Below are positions 1 through 13,121 of a stretch of 64,000 bases of DNA, piece after piece. Within the stretch, counting starts at the first letter, position 1; each line of letters starts with the position of its first letter. This DNA comes from Sisyra terminalis (Eukaryota > Arthropoda > Insecta > Neuroptera > Sisyridae): contig OY292278.1 in NCBI GenBank assembly GCA_958496175.1, forward strand, positions 310,001-374,000, written 5' to 3'. Under the pieces are notes generated by a model. The model saw only the letters and a program-made list of their open reading frames with translations. It made no database searches and had not been told where the DNA came from. The position numbers and the translations under genes are program-made.

Positions 1-55
1 GTAATATTTGTGGTTATTTTTGCGGATATCATTGCGGTTATTTTGCGGTAATATT

Positions 56-79
56 TGCGGTTATTTTTGCGGATATCAT
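56..79 (+). repeat. Reference example of the 24-bp unit (a+b)
   Basis: This is a clean copy of the commonest unit: TGCGGTTATTTT at 56-67 followed by TGCGGATATCAT at 68-79. The next unit, at 80-103, is identical. The b half contains GATATC, an EcoRV site and palindrome; in the TATTAT version of b that site is lost. Because 24 is divisible by three, consecutive 24-bp units keep the reading frame and translate to the octapeptides LRLFLRIS, CGYFCGYH and AVIFADII in the three plus frames. Confidence 0.95.
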
Positions 80-103
80 TGCGGTTATTTTTGCGGATAT
101 CAT

Positions 104-126
104 TGCGGTTATTTTGCGGTAATATT
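104..126 (+). repeat. Reference example of the 23-bp terminator unit (short a + d)
   Basis: The unit has an 11-bp form a with four T instead of five before GCGG, then TGCGGTAATATT. With the two 24-bp units at 56-103 it forms a 71-bp block. The d half carries the stop triplet TAA (TGA in the TGATATT version) and an SspI site AATATT. The missing base shifts the frame at every block boundary, which explains why open frames never grow long. The TAACATT version supplies the ATG used by all the minus-strand open frames that begin MLPQNN or MLPQYN. Confidence 0.95.
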
Positions 127-2873
127 TGCGGTTATTTTTGCGGATATTATTGCGGTTATTTTTGCGGATATCATTGCGTTTATTTTGCGGTGATATTTGC
201 GGTTATTTTTGCGGATATCATTGCGGTTATTTTGCGGTGATTTTTGCGGTTATTTTTTCGGATATCATTGCGGTTATTTTGCGGTGATATTTGCGGTTAT
301 TTTTGCGGATATCATTGCGGTTATTTTTGCGGATATCTATGCGGTTATTTTGCAGTAATATTTGCGGTTATTTTTGCGGATATCATTGCGGTTATTTTGC
401 GGTAATATTTGCGGATATTTTTGCGGATATCATTGCGGTTATTTTTGCGGATATCATTGCGGTTATTTTGCGGTAATATTTGCGGTTATTTTTGCGGATA
501 TTATTGCGGTTATTTTTGCGGATATCATTGCGGTTATTTTGCGGTGATATTTGCGGTTATTTTTGCGGATATCATTGCGGTTATTTTGCGGTGATATTTG
601 CGGTTATTTTTTCGGATATAATTGCGGTTATTTTGCGGTGATATTTGCGGTTATTTTTGCGGATATCATTGCGGTTATTTTGCGGTAATATTTGCGGTTA
701 TTTTTGCGGATATCAATGCGGTTATTTTTGCGGATATCATTGCGGTTATTTTGCGGTAATATTTGCGGTTATTTTTGCGGATATCTTTGCGGTTATTTTT
801 GCGGATATTATTGCGGTTATTTTTGCGGATATCATTGCGGTTATTTTTGCGGATATCAATGCGGTTATTTTGCGGTAATATTTGCGGTTATTTTTGCGGA
901 TATCATTGCGGTTATTTTGCGGTAACATTTGCGGTTATTTTTGCGGATATCATTGCGGTTATTTTGCGGTAATATTTGCGGTTATTTTGCGGTATCATTT
1001 GCGGTTATTTTTGCGGATATCATTGCGGTTATTTTGCGGTAATATTTGCGGTTATTTTTGCGGATATTATTGCGGTTATTTTGCGGTAATATTTGCGGTT
1101 ATTTTTGCGGATATTATTGCGGTTATTTTGTGGTAATATTTGCGGTTATTTTTGCGGATATCATTGCGGTTATTTTTGCGGATATCATTGCGGCTATTTT
1201 GCGGTGATATTTGCGGTTATTTTTGCGGATATCATTGCGGTTATTTTGCGGTAGTATTTGCGGTTATTTTTGCGGATATTATTGCGGTTATTTTTGCGGA
1301 TATCATTGCGGTTATTTTTGCGGATATCATTGCGGTTATTTTGCGGTGATATTTGCGGTTATTTTTGCGGATATCATTGCGGTTATTTTCGCGGATATCA
1401 TTGCGGTTATTTTGCGGTGATATATGCGGTTATTTTTGCGGATATTATAGCGGTTATTTTTGCGGATATCATTGCGGTTATTTTTGCGGATATCATTGCG
1501 GTTATTTTGCGGTAATATTTGCGGTTATTTTTGCGGATATCATTGCGGTTATTTTGCGGTGATATTTGCGGTTATTTGTGCGGATATTATTGCGGTTATT
1601 TTTGCGGATATCATTGCGGTTATTTTGCGGTGATATTTGCGGTCATTTTTGCGGATATCATTGCGGTTATTTTTGCGGATATTATTGCGGTTATTTTTGC
1701 GGATATTATTGCGGTTATTTTTGCGGATATCATTGCGGTTATTTTGCGGTGATATTTGCGGTTATTTTTGCGGATATCATTGCGGTTATTTTGCGGTAAT
1801 ATTTGCGGTTATTTTTGCGGATATCATTGCGGTTATTTTTGCGGATATTATTGCGGTTATTTTTGCGGATATTATTGCGGTTATTTTTGCGGATATCATT
1901 GCGGTTATTTTGCGGTGATATTTGCGGATATTTTTGCGGATATCATTGCGGTTATTTTGCGGTAATATTTGCGGTTATTTTTGCGGATATCATTGCGGTT
2001 ATTTTTGCGGATATTATTGCGGTTATTTTTGCGGAAATCATTGCGGTTATTTTTGCGGATATTATTGCGGTTATTTTGCGGTGATATTTGCGGTTATTTT
2101 TGCGGAAATCATTGCGGTTTTTTTTGCGGATATTATTGCGGTTATTTTTGCGGATATCATTGCGGTTATTTTGAGGTGATATTTGCGGTTATTTTTGCGG
2201 ATATCATTGCGGTTATTTTGGCGGATATTATTGCGGTTATTTTTGCGGATATTATTGCGGTTATTTTTGCGGATATCATTGCGGTTATTTTGCGGTGATA
2301 TTTGCGGTTATTTTTGCGGATAGCATTGCGGTTATTTTTGCGGATATCATTGCGGTTATTTTGCGGTGATATTTGCGGTTATTTTTGCGGATATCATTGC
2401 GGTTATTTTGCGGTAATATTTGCGGTTATTTTTGCGGATATCATTGCGGTTATTTTTGCGGATATTATTGCGGTTATTTTTGCGGATATCATTGCGGTTA
2501 TTTTTGCGGATATCATTGCGGTTATTTTTGCGGATATCATTGCGGTTATTTTGCGGTAACATTTGCGGTTATTTTTGCGGATATTATTGCGGTTATTTTG
2601 GCGGATATCATTGCGGTTATTTTTGCGGATATCATTGCGGTTATTTTGCGGTAATATTTGCGGTTATTTTTGCGGATATCATTGCGGTTATTTTTGCGGA
2701 TATTATTGCGGTTATTTTTGCGGATATTATTGCGGTTATTTTTGCGGATATCATTGCGGTTATTTTGCGGTGATATTTGCGGTTATTTTTGCGGATATCA
2801 TTGCGGTTATTTTTGCGGATATCATTGCGGTTATTTTGCGGTGATATTTGCGGTTATTTTTGCGGATATCATA

Positions 2874-3953
2874 GCGGTTATTTTTGCGGATATCATTGCG
2901 GTTATTTTTGCGGATATCATTGCGGTTATTTTGCGGTAATATTTGCGGTTATTTTTGCGGATATCATTGCGGTTATTTTTGCGGATATTATTGCGGTTAT
3001 TGTTGCGGATATCATTGCGGTTATTTTCGCGGATATCATTGCGGTTATTTTGCGGTAATATTTGTGGTTATTTTTGCGGATATCATTGCGGTTATTTTGC
3101 GGTAATATTTGCGGTTATTTTTGCGGATATCATTGCGGTTATTTTTGCGGATATCATTGCGGTTATTTTGCGGTAATATTTGCGGATATTTTTGCGGATA
3201 TTATTGCGGTTATTTTTGCGGATATCATTGCGGTTATTTTGCGGTGATATTTGCGGTTATTTTTGCGGATATCATTGCGGTTATTTTGCGGTAATATTTG
3301 CGGTTATTTTTGCGGATATTATTGCGGTTATTTTGCTGTAATATTTGCGGTTAATTTAGCGGTTATCATTGCGGTTATTTTTGCGGATATTATTGCGGTT
3401 ATTTTTGCGGATATCATTGCGGTTATTTTTGCGGATATCATTGCGGTTATTTTTGCGGATATCATTGCGGTTATTTTGCGGTGATATTTGCGGTTATTTT
3501 GGCGGATATCATTGCGGTTATTTTGCGGTAATATTTGCGGTTATTTTTGCGGATATCATTGCGGTTATTTTTGCGGATATCATTGCGGTTATTTTGCGGT
3601 AATATTTGCGGTTATTTTTGCGGTTATCATTGCGGTTATTTTTGCGGATATTATTGCGGTTATTGTTGCGGATATCATTGCGGTTATTTTCGCGGATATC
3701 ATTGCGGTTATTTTGCGGTAATATTTGTGGTTATTTTTGCGGATATCATTGCGGTTATTTTGCGGTAATATTTGCGGTTATTTTTGCGGATATCATTGCG
3801 GTTATTTTTGCGGATATCATTGCGGTTATTTTGCGGTAATATTTGCGGTTATTTTTGCGGATATTATTGCGGTTATTTTTGCGGATATCATTGCGGTTAT
3901 TTTGCGGTGATATTTGAGGTTATTTTTGCGGATATCATTGCGGTTATTTTGCG
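2874..3953 (+). repeat. 663-bp internal tandem duplication inside HOR copy 1
   Basis: About 2874-3290 matches 3537-3953 at offset 663. Both halves share the rare variants TTATTGTTGCGG (near 3000 and 3663), TTTTCGCGGATATC (near 3027 and 3690) and TTTGTGGTTATT (near 3062 and 3725). Differences include ATATC versus TTATC near 2962/3625 and GCGGATATT versus GCGGTTATT near 3185/3848. A third partial relative begins near 4410 and has the same TTGTTGCGG and TTTTCGCGG markers. The pair is older than the 6,567-bp duplication because both HOR copies contain it. Confidence 0.85.
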
Positions 3954-6406
3954 GTGATTTTTGCGGTTATTTTTGCGGATATCATTGCGGTTATTTTGCG
4001 GTGATATTTGCGGTTATTTTTGCGGATATCATTGCGGTTATTTTGCGGTAATATTTGCGGTTATTTTTGCTCATATCATTGCGGTTATTTTTGCGGATAT
4101 CATTGCGGTTATTTTGCCGTGATATTTGCGGTTATTTTTGCGGATATCATTGCGGTTATTTTTGCGGATATTATTGCGGTTATTTTCGCGGGTATTATTG
4201 CGGTTATTTTTGCGGATATCATTGCGGTTATTTTGCGGTGATATTTGCGGTTATTTTTGCGGATATCATTGCGGTTATTTTGCGGTGATATTTGCGGTTA
4301 TTTTTGCGGATATCATTGCGGTTATTTTGCGGTAATATTTGCGGTTCTTTTTGCGGATATCATTGCGGTTATTTTTGCGGATATCATTGCGGTTATTTTG
4401 CGGTAATATTTGCGGTTATTTTTGCGGATATCATTGCGGTTATTTTTGCGGATATTATTGCGGTTATTGTTGCGGATATCATTGCGGTTATTTTCGCGGA
4501 TATCATTGCGGTTATTTTTGCGGATATCATTGCGGTTATTTAGCGGTGATATTTGCGGTTATTATTGCGGATATCATTGCGGTTATTTTTGCGGATATTA
4601 TTGCGGTTATTTTTGCGGATATCATTGCGGTTATTTTTGCGGATATCATTGCGGTTATTTTGCGGTAATATTTGCGGTTATTTTTGCGGATATCATTGCG
4701 GTTATTTTGCGGTGATATTTGCGGTTATTTTTGCGGATATTATTGCGGTTATTTTTGCGGATATTATTGCGGTTATTTTTGCGGATATCATTGCGGTTAT
4801 TTTGCGGTGATATTTGCGGTTATTTTTGCGGATATCATTGCGGTTATTTTGCGGTGATATTTGCGGTTATTTTTGCGGATATTATTGCGGTTATTTTTGC
4901 GGATATCATTGCGGTTATTTTGCGGTAATATTTGCGGTTATTTTTGCGGATGTCATTGCGGTTATTTTTGCGGATATTATTGCGGTTATTTTTGCGGATA
5001 TTATTGCGGTTATTTTTGCGGATATCATGGCGGTTATTTTGCGGTAACATTTGCGGTTATTTTTGCGGATATTATTGCGGTTATTTTGCGGTGATATTTG
5101 CGGTTATTTTGCCGTAATATTTGCGGTTATTTTTGCGGATATCATTGCGGTTATTTTGCGGTAACATTTGCGGTTATTTTTGCGGATATTATTGCGGTTA
5201 TTTTGCTGTAATATTTGCGGTTAATTTTGCGGATATCATTGCGGTTATTTTTGCGGATATTATTGCGGTTATTTTTGCGGATATCATTGCGGTTATTTTG
5301 CGGTAATATTTGCGGTTATTTTTGCGGATATCATTGCGGTTATTTTTGCGGATATTATTGCGGTTTTTTTTGCGGATATCATTGCGGTTATTTTTGCGGA
5401 TATCATTGCGGTTATTTTGCGGTGATATTTGCGGTTATTTTTGCGGATATCATTGCGGTTATTTTGCGGTAATATTTGCGGTTATTTTTGCGGATATTAT
5501 TGCGGTTATTTTGCTGTAATATTTGCGGTTATTTTTGCGGATATCATTGCGGTTATTTTGCGGTGATATTTGCGGTTATTTTTGGGGATATCATTGCGGT
5601 TATTTTGCGGTGATATTTGCGGTTATTTTTGCGGATATCATTGCGGTTATTTTGCGGTAATATTTGCGGTTATTTTTGCGGATATTATTGCGGTTATTTT
5701 TGCGGATATCATTGCGGTTATTTTGCGGTGATATTTGCGGATATCATTGCGGTTATTTTGCGGTAAAATTTGCGGTTATTTTTGCGGATATCATTGCGGT
5801 TATTTTGCGGTGATATTTGCGGTTATTTTTGCGGATATCATTGCGGTTATTTTGCGGTAATATTTGCGGTTATTTTTGCGGATATTATTGCGGTTATTTT
5901 TGCGGATATCATTGCGGTTATTTTGCGGTGATATTTGCGGTTCTTTTTGCGGATATCAATGCGGTTATTTTGCGGTAATATTAGCGGTTATTTTTGCGGA
6001 TATCATTGCGGTTATTTTTAAGGATATTATTGCGGTTATTTTTGCGGATATCATTGCGGTTATTTTGCTGTAATATTTGCGGTTAATTTTACGGATATTA
6101 TAGCGGTTATTTTTGCGGATATCATTGCGGTTATTTTGCTGTAATATTTGCGTTTAATTTTGCGGATATTATTGCGGTTATTTTTGCGGATATCATTGCG
6201 GTTATTTTTGCGGATATCATTGCGGTTATTTTGCGGTGATATTTGCGGTTATTTTATCGGATATCATTGCGGTTATTTTGCGGTAATATTTGCGGTTATT
6301 TTTGCGGATATCATTGCGGGTATTTTTGCGGATATTATTGCGGTTATTTTTGCGGATATCATTGTGGTTATTTTGCTGTAATATTTGCGGTTAATTTGGC
6401 GGATAT

Positions 6407-6445
6407 TATTGCGGTTATTTTTGCGGATATCATTGCGGTTATTTT
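6407..6445 (+). other. Probable recombination junction between HOR copies 1 and 2
   Basis: Up to 6445 the sequence is the same as that leading into Region II at 13012. From 6446 it is the same as 3596 onward, through about 6740 with few changes. The stretch 6407-6445 fits both sides, which is what homology at an unequal exchange point would leave. The event that made the 6,567-bp tandem can be placed in or close to this interval. The assignment is inference from the switch in similarity. Confidence 0.6.
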
Positions 6446-6567
6446 GCGGTAATATTTGCGGTTATTTTTGCGGTTATCATTGCGGTTATTTTTGCGGATA
6501 TTATTGCGGTTATTGTTGCGGATATCATTGCGGTTATTTTCGCGGATATCATTGCGGTTATTTTGCG

Positions 6568-9500
6568 GTAATATTTGTGGTTATTTTTGCGGATATCATT
6601 GCGGTTATTTTGCGGTAATATTTGCGGTTATTTTTGCGGATATCATTGCGGTTATTTTTGCGGATATCATTGCGGTTATTTTGCGGTAATATTTGCGGTT
6701 ATTTTTGCGGATATTATTGCGGTTATTTTTGCGGATATCATTGCGTTTATTTTGCGGTGATATTTGCGGTTATTTTTGCGGATATCATTGCGGTTATTTT
6801 GCGGTGATTTTTGCGGTTATTTTTTCGGATATCATTGCGGTTATTTTGCGGTGATATTTGCGGTTATTTTTGCGGATATCATTGCGGTTATTTTTGCGGA
6901 TATCTATGCGGTTATTTTGCAGTAATATTTGCGGTTATTTTTGCGGATATCATTGCGGTTATTTTGCGGTAATATTTGCGGATATTTTTGCGGATATCAT
7001 TGCGGTTATTTTTGCGGATATCATTGCGGTTATTTTGCGGTAATATTTGCGGTTATTTTTGCGGATATTATTGCGGTTATTTTTGCGGATATCATTGCGG
7101 TTATTTTGCGGTGATATTTGCGGTTATTTTTGCGGATATCATTGCGGTTATTTTGCGGTGATATTTGCGGTTATTTTTTCGGATATCATTGCGGTTATTT
7201 TGCGGTGATATTTGCGGTTATTTTTGCGGATATCATTGCGGTTATTTTGCGGTAATATTTGCGGTTATTTTTGCGGATATCAATGCGGTTATTTTTGCGG
7301 ATATCATTGCGGTTATTTTGCGGTAATATTTGCGGTTATTTTTGCGGATATCTTTGCGGTTATTTTTGCGGATATTATTGCGGTTATTTTTGCGGATATC
7401 ATTGCGGTTATTTTTGCGGATATCAATGCGGTTATTTTGCGGTAATATTTGCGGTTATTTTTGCGGATATCATTGCGGTTATTTTGCGGTAACATTTGCG
7501 GTTATTTTTGCGGATATCATTGCGGTTATTTTGCGGTAATATTTGCGGTTATTTTGCGGTATCATTTGCGGTTATTTTTGCGGATATCATTGCGGTTATT
7601 TTGCGGTAATATTTGCGGTTATTTTTGCGGATATTATTGCGGTTATTTTGCGGTAATATTTGCGGTTATTTTTGCGGATATTATTGCGGTTATTTTGTGG
7701 TAATATTTGCGGTTATTTTTGCGGATATCATTGCGGTTATTTTTGCGGATATCATTGCGGCTATTTTGCGGTGATATTTGCGGTTATTTTTGCGGATATC
7801 ATTGCGGTTATTTTGCGGTAGTATTTGCGGTTATTTTTGCGGATATTATTGCGGTTATTTTTGCGGATATCATTGCGGTTATTTTTGCGGATATCATTGC
7901 GGTTATTTTGCGGTGATATTTGCGGTTATTTTTGCGGATATCATTGCGGTTATTTTCGCGGATATCATTGCGGTTATTTTGCGGTGATATATGCGGTTAT
8001 TTTTGCGGATATTATTGCGGTTATTTTTGCGGATATCATTGCGGTTATTTTTGCGGATATCATTGCGGTTATTTTGCGGTAATATTTGCGGTTATTTTTG
8101 CGGATATCATTGCGGTTATTTTGCGGTGATATTTGCGGTTATTTGTGCGGATATTATTGCGGTTATTTTTGCGGATATCATTGCGGTTATTTTGCGGTGA
8201 TATTTGCGGTCATTTTTGCGGATATCATTGCGGTTATTTTTGCGGATATTATTGCGGTTATTTTTGCGGATATTATTGCGGTTATTTTTGCGGATATCAT
8301 TGCGGTTATTTTGCGGTGATATTTGCGGTTATTTTTGCGGATATCATTGCGGTTATTTTGCGGTAATATTTGCGGTTATTTTTGCGGATATCATTGCGGT
8401 TATTTTTGCGGATATTATTTCGGTTATTTTTGCGGATATTATTGCGGTTATTTTTGCGGATATCATTGCGGTTATTTTGCGGTGATATTTGCGGATATTT
8501 TTGCGGATATCATTGCGGTTATTTTGCGGTAATATTTGCGGTTATTTTTGCGGATATCATTGCGGTTATTTTTGCGGATATTATTGCGGTTATTTTTGCG
8601 GAAATCATTGCGGTTATTTTTGCGGATATTATTGCGGTTATTTTGCGGTGATATTTGCGGTTATTTTTGCGGAAATCATTGCGGTTTTTTTTGCGGATAT
8701 TATTGCGGTTATTTTTGCGGATATCATTGCGGTTATTTTGAGGTGATATTTGCGGTTATTTTTGCGGATATCATTGCGGTTATTTTGGCGGATATTATTG
8801 CGGTTATTTTTGCGGATATTATTGCGGTTATTTTTGCGGATATCATTGCGGTTATTTTGCGGTGATATTTTCGGTTATTTTTGCGGATAGCATTGCGGTT
8901 ATTTTTGCGGATATCATTGCGGTTATTTTGCGGTGATATTTGCGGTTATTTTTGCGGATATCATTGCGGTTATTTTGCGGTAATATTTGCGGTTATTTTT
9001 GCGGATATCATTGCGGTTATTTTTGCGGATATTATTGCGGTTATTTTTGCGGATATCATTGCGGTTATTTTTGCGGATATCATTGCGGTTATTTTTGCGG
9101 ATATCATTGCGGTTATTTTGCGGTAACATTTGCGGTTATTTTTGCGGATATTATTGCGGTTATTTTGGCGGATATCATTGCGGTTATTTTTGCGGATATC
9201 ATTGCGGTTATTTTGCGGTAATATTTGCGGTTATTTTTGCGGATATCATTGCGGTTATTTTTGCGGATATTATTGCGGTTATTTTTGCGGATATTATTGC
9301 GGTTATTTTTGCGGATATCATTGCGGTTATTTTGCGGTGATATTTGCGGTTATTTTTGCGGATATCATTGCGGTTATTTTTGCGGATATCATTGCGGTTA
9401 TTTTGCGGTGATATTTGCGGTTATTTTTGCGGATATCATAGCGGTTATTTTTGCGGATATCATTGCGGTTATTTTTGCGGATATCATTGCGGTTATTTTG

Positions 9501-12500
9501 CGGTAATATTTGCGGTTATTTTTGCGGATATCATTGCGGTTATTTTTGCGGATATTATTGCGGTTATTGTTGCGGATATCATTGCGGTTATTTTCGCGGA
9601 TATCATTGCGGTTATTTTGCGGTAATATTTGTGGTTATTTTTGCGGATATCATTGCGGTTATTTTGCGGTAATATTTGCGGTTATTTTTGCGGATATCAT
9701 TGCGGTTATTTTTGCGGATATCATTGCGGTTATTTTGCGGTAATATTTGCGGATATTTTTGCGGATATTATTGCGGTTATTTTTGCGGATATCATTGCGG
9801 TTATTTTGCGGTGATATTTGCGGTTATTTTTGCGGATATCATTGCGGTTATTTTGCGGTAATATTTGCGGTTATTTTTGCGGATATTATTGCGGTTATTT
9901 TGCTGTAATATTTGCGGTTAATTTAGCGGTTATCATTGCGGTTATTTTTGCGGATATTATTGCGGTTATTTTTGCGGATATCATTGCGGTTATTTTTGCG
10001 GATATCATTGCGGTTATTTTTGCGGATATCATTGCGGTTATTTTGCGGTGATATTTGCGGTTATTTTGGCGGATATCATTGCGGTTATTTTGCGGTAATA
10101 TTTGCGGTTATTTTTGCGGATATCATTGCGGTTATTTTTGCGGATATCATTGCGGTTATTTTGCGGTAATATTTGCGGTTATTTTTGCGGTTATCATTGC
10201 GGTTATTTTTGCGGATATTATTGCGGTTATTGTTGCGGATATCATTGCGGTTATTTTCGCGGATATCATTGCGGTTATTTTGCGGTAATATTTGTGGTTA
10301 TTTTTGCGGATATCATTGCGGTTATTTTGCGGTAATATTTGCGGTTATTTTTGCGGATATCATTGCGGTTATTTTTGCGGATATCATTGCGGTTATTTTG
10401 CGGTAATATTTGCGGTTATTTTTGCGGATATTATTGCGGTTATTTTTGCGGATATCATTGCGGTTATTTTGCGGTGATATTTGAGGTTATTTTTGCGGAT
10501 ATCATTGCGGTTATTTTGCGGTGATTTTTGCGGTTATTTTTGCGGATATCATTGCGGTTATTTTGCGGTGATATTTGCGGTTATTTTTGCGGATATCATT
10601 GCGGTTATTTTGCGGTAATATTTGCGGTTATTTTTGCTCATATCATTGCGGTTATTTTTGCGGATATCATTGCGGTTATTTTGCCGTGATATTTGCGGTT
10701 ATTTTTGCGGATATCATTGCGGTTATTTTTGCGGATATTATTGCGGTTATTTTCGCGGGTATTATTGCGGTTATTTTTGCGGATATCATTGCGGTTATTT
10801 TGCGGTGATATTTGCGGTTATTTTTGCGGATATCATTGCGGTTATTTTGCGGTGATATTTGCGGTTATTTTTGCGGATATCATTGCGGTTATTTTGCGGT
10901 AATATTTGCGGTTCTTTTTGCGGATATCATTGCGGTTATTTTTGCGGATATCATTGCGGTTATTTTGCGGTAATATTTGCGGTTATTTTTGCGGATATCA
11001 TTGCGGTTATTTTTGCGGATATTATTGCGGTTATTGTTGCGGATATCATTGCGGTTATTTTCGCGGATATCATTGCGGTTATTTTTGCGGATATCATTGC
11101 GGTTATTTAGCGGTGATATTTGCGGTTATTATTGCGGATATCATTGCGGTTATTTTTGCGGATATTATTGCGGTTATTTTTGCGGATATCATTGCGGTTA
11201 TTTTTGCGGATATCATTGCGGTTATTTTGCGGTAATATTTGCGGTTATTTTTGCGGATATCATTGCGGTTATTTTGCGGTGATATTTGCGGTTATTTTTG
11301 CGGATATTATTGCGGTTATTTTTGCGGATATTATTGCGGTTATTTTTGCGGATATCATTGCGGTTATTTTGCGGTGATATTTGCGGTTATTTTTGCGGAT
11401 ATCATTGCGGTTATTTTGCGGTGATATTTGCGGTTATTTTTGCGGATATTATTGCGGTTATTTTTGCGGATATCATTGCGGTTATTTTGCGGTAATATTT
11501 GCGGTTATTTTTGCGGATGTCATTGCGGTTATTTTTGCGGATATTATTGCGGTTATTTTTGCGGATATTATTGCGGTTATTTTTGCGGATATCATGGCGG
11601 TTATTTTGCGGTAACATTTGCGGTTATTTTTGCGGATATTATTGCGGTTATTTTGCGGTGATATTTGCGGTTATTTTGCCGTAATATTTGCGGTTATTTT
11701 TGCGGATATCATTGCGGTTATTTTGCGGTAACATTTGCGGTTATTTTTGCGGATATTATTGCGGTTATTTTGCTGTAATATTTGCGGTTAATTTTGCGGA
11801 TATCATTGCGGTTATTTTTGCGGATATTATTGCGGTTATTTTTGCGGATATCATTGCGGTTATTTTGCGGTAATATTTGCGGTTATTTTTGCGGATATCA
11901 TTGCGGTTATTTTTGCGGATATTATTGCGGTTTTTTTTGCGGATATCATTGCGGTTATTTTTGCGGATATCATTGCGGTTATTTTGCGGTGATATTTGCG
12001 GTTATTTTTGCGGATATCATTGCGGTTATTTTGCGGTAATATTTGCGGTTATTTTTGCGGATATTATTGCGGTTATTTTGCTGTAATATTTGCGGTTATT
12101 TTTGCGGATATCATTGCGGTTATTTTGCGGTGATATTTGCGGTTATTTTTGGGGATATCATTGCGGTTATTTTGCGGTGATATTTGCGGTTATTTTTGCG
12201 GATATCATTGCGGTTATTTTGCGGTAATATTTGCGGTTATTTTTGCGGATATTATTGCGGTTATTTTTGCGGATATCATTGCGGTTATTTTGCGGTGATA
12301 TTTGCGGATATCATTGCGGTTATTTTGCGGTAAAATTTGCGGTTATTTTTGCGGATATCATTGCGGTTATTTTGCGGTGATATTTGCGGTTATTTTTGCG
12401 GATATCATTGCGGTTATTTTGCGGTAATATTTGCGGTTATTTTTGCGGATATTATTGCGGTTATTTTTGCGGATATCATTGCGGTTATTTTGCGGTGATA

Positions 12501-13012
12501 TTTGCGGTTCTTTTTGCGGATATCAATGCGGTTATTTTGCGGTAATATTAGCGGTTATTTTTGCGGATATCATTGCGGTTATTTTTAAGGATATTATTGC
12601 GGTTATTTTTGCGGATATCATTGCGGTTATTTTGCTGTAATATTTGCGGTTAATTTTACGGATATTATAGCGGTTATTTTTGCGGATATCATTGCGGTTA
12701 TTTTGCTGTAATATTTGCGTTTAATTTTGCGGATATTATTGCGGTTATTTTTGCGGATATCATTGCGGTTATTTTTGCGGATATCATTGCGGTTATTTTG
12801 CGGTGATATTTGCGGTTATTTTATCGGATATCATTGCGGTTATTTTGCGGTAATATTTGCGGTTATTTTTGCGGATATCATTGCGGGTATTTTTGCGGAT
12901 ATTATTGCGGTTATTTTTGCGGATATCATTGTGGTTATTTTGCTGTAATATTTGCGGTTAATTTGGCGGATATTATTGCGGTTATTTTTGCGGATATCAT
13001 TGCGGTTATTTT
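6568..13012 (+). repeat. 6,567-bp higher-order repeat, copy 2 (match ends at 13012)
   Basis: This is the second tandem copy of the sequence at 1-6445, in register base for base. At 13013 it continues into TTTTTGCGGATAACATT, whereas copy 1 at 6446 has GCGGTAATATT. The copy is therefore 122 bp short of a full period before it passes into Region II sequence. At two of the four differing sites (8420, 8871) this copy has the off-consensus base; at the other two (620, 1449) copy 1 has it. This pattern suits two independently mutating copies. Confidence 0.92.
9441..10520 (+). repeat. 663-bp internal tandem duplication inside HOR copy 2
   Basis: This is the copy-2 counterpart of the pair at 2874-3953 (offset 6,567), with the same markers at about 9567/10230 and 9629/10292. 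I saw no difference from the copy-1 pair, so the nested duplication was carried along when the larger unit was copied. Confidence 0.85.
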
Positions 13013-13121
13013 TGCGGATAACATTGCGGATATTTTGCGGTGATATTTGCGGTTATTTTTGCGGATATCATTGCGGTTATTTTGCGGTAATATTTGCGGT
13101 TATTTTTGCGGATATCATTGC

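Larger units (their letters stand above)
1..6567 (+). repeat. 6,567-bp higher-order repeat, copy 1
   Basis: Positions 1-6445 match 6568-13012 at a constant offset of 6,567 with no indel. Four differences were found: 620 a versus 7187 c; 1449 a versus 8016 t; 1853 g versus 8420 t; 2304 g versus 8871 t. Shared private variants confirm the pairing, such as GCGGTATCATT near 990 and 7557, the d-to-b slip near 5731 and 12298, and TTAAGGATATT near 6008 and 12575. The left end of the HOR is not defined because the match reaches the window edge. Positions 6446-6567 instead resemble sequence from 3596 onward (offset 2,850). Confidence 0.93.

Noticed and set aside
68..79. GATATC and AATATT palindromes as protein-binding sites
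   Set aside because: They are part of the consensus and recur in most units. They are useful as EcoRV and SspI landmarks, but nothing shows that they are regulatory.
746..928. Minus-strand open frames starting MLPQNN (here and at many other TAACATT sites)
   Set aside because: Each begins at the ATG complementary to CAT in TAACATT and reads the complement of the same units. They occur wherever that variant is present and end at the next closing unit, so they are by-products.
1..13012. The 6.5 kb duplication as a pure assembly error
   Set aside because: Four single-base differences and different right-hand flanks for the two copies argue for real copies, though only spanning reads can settle it.
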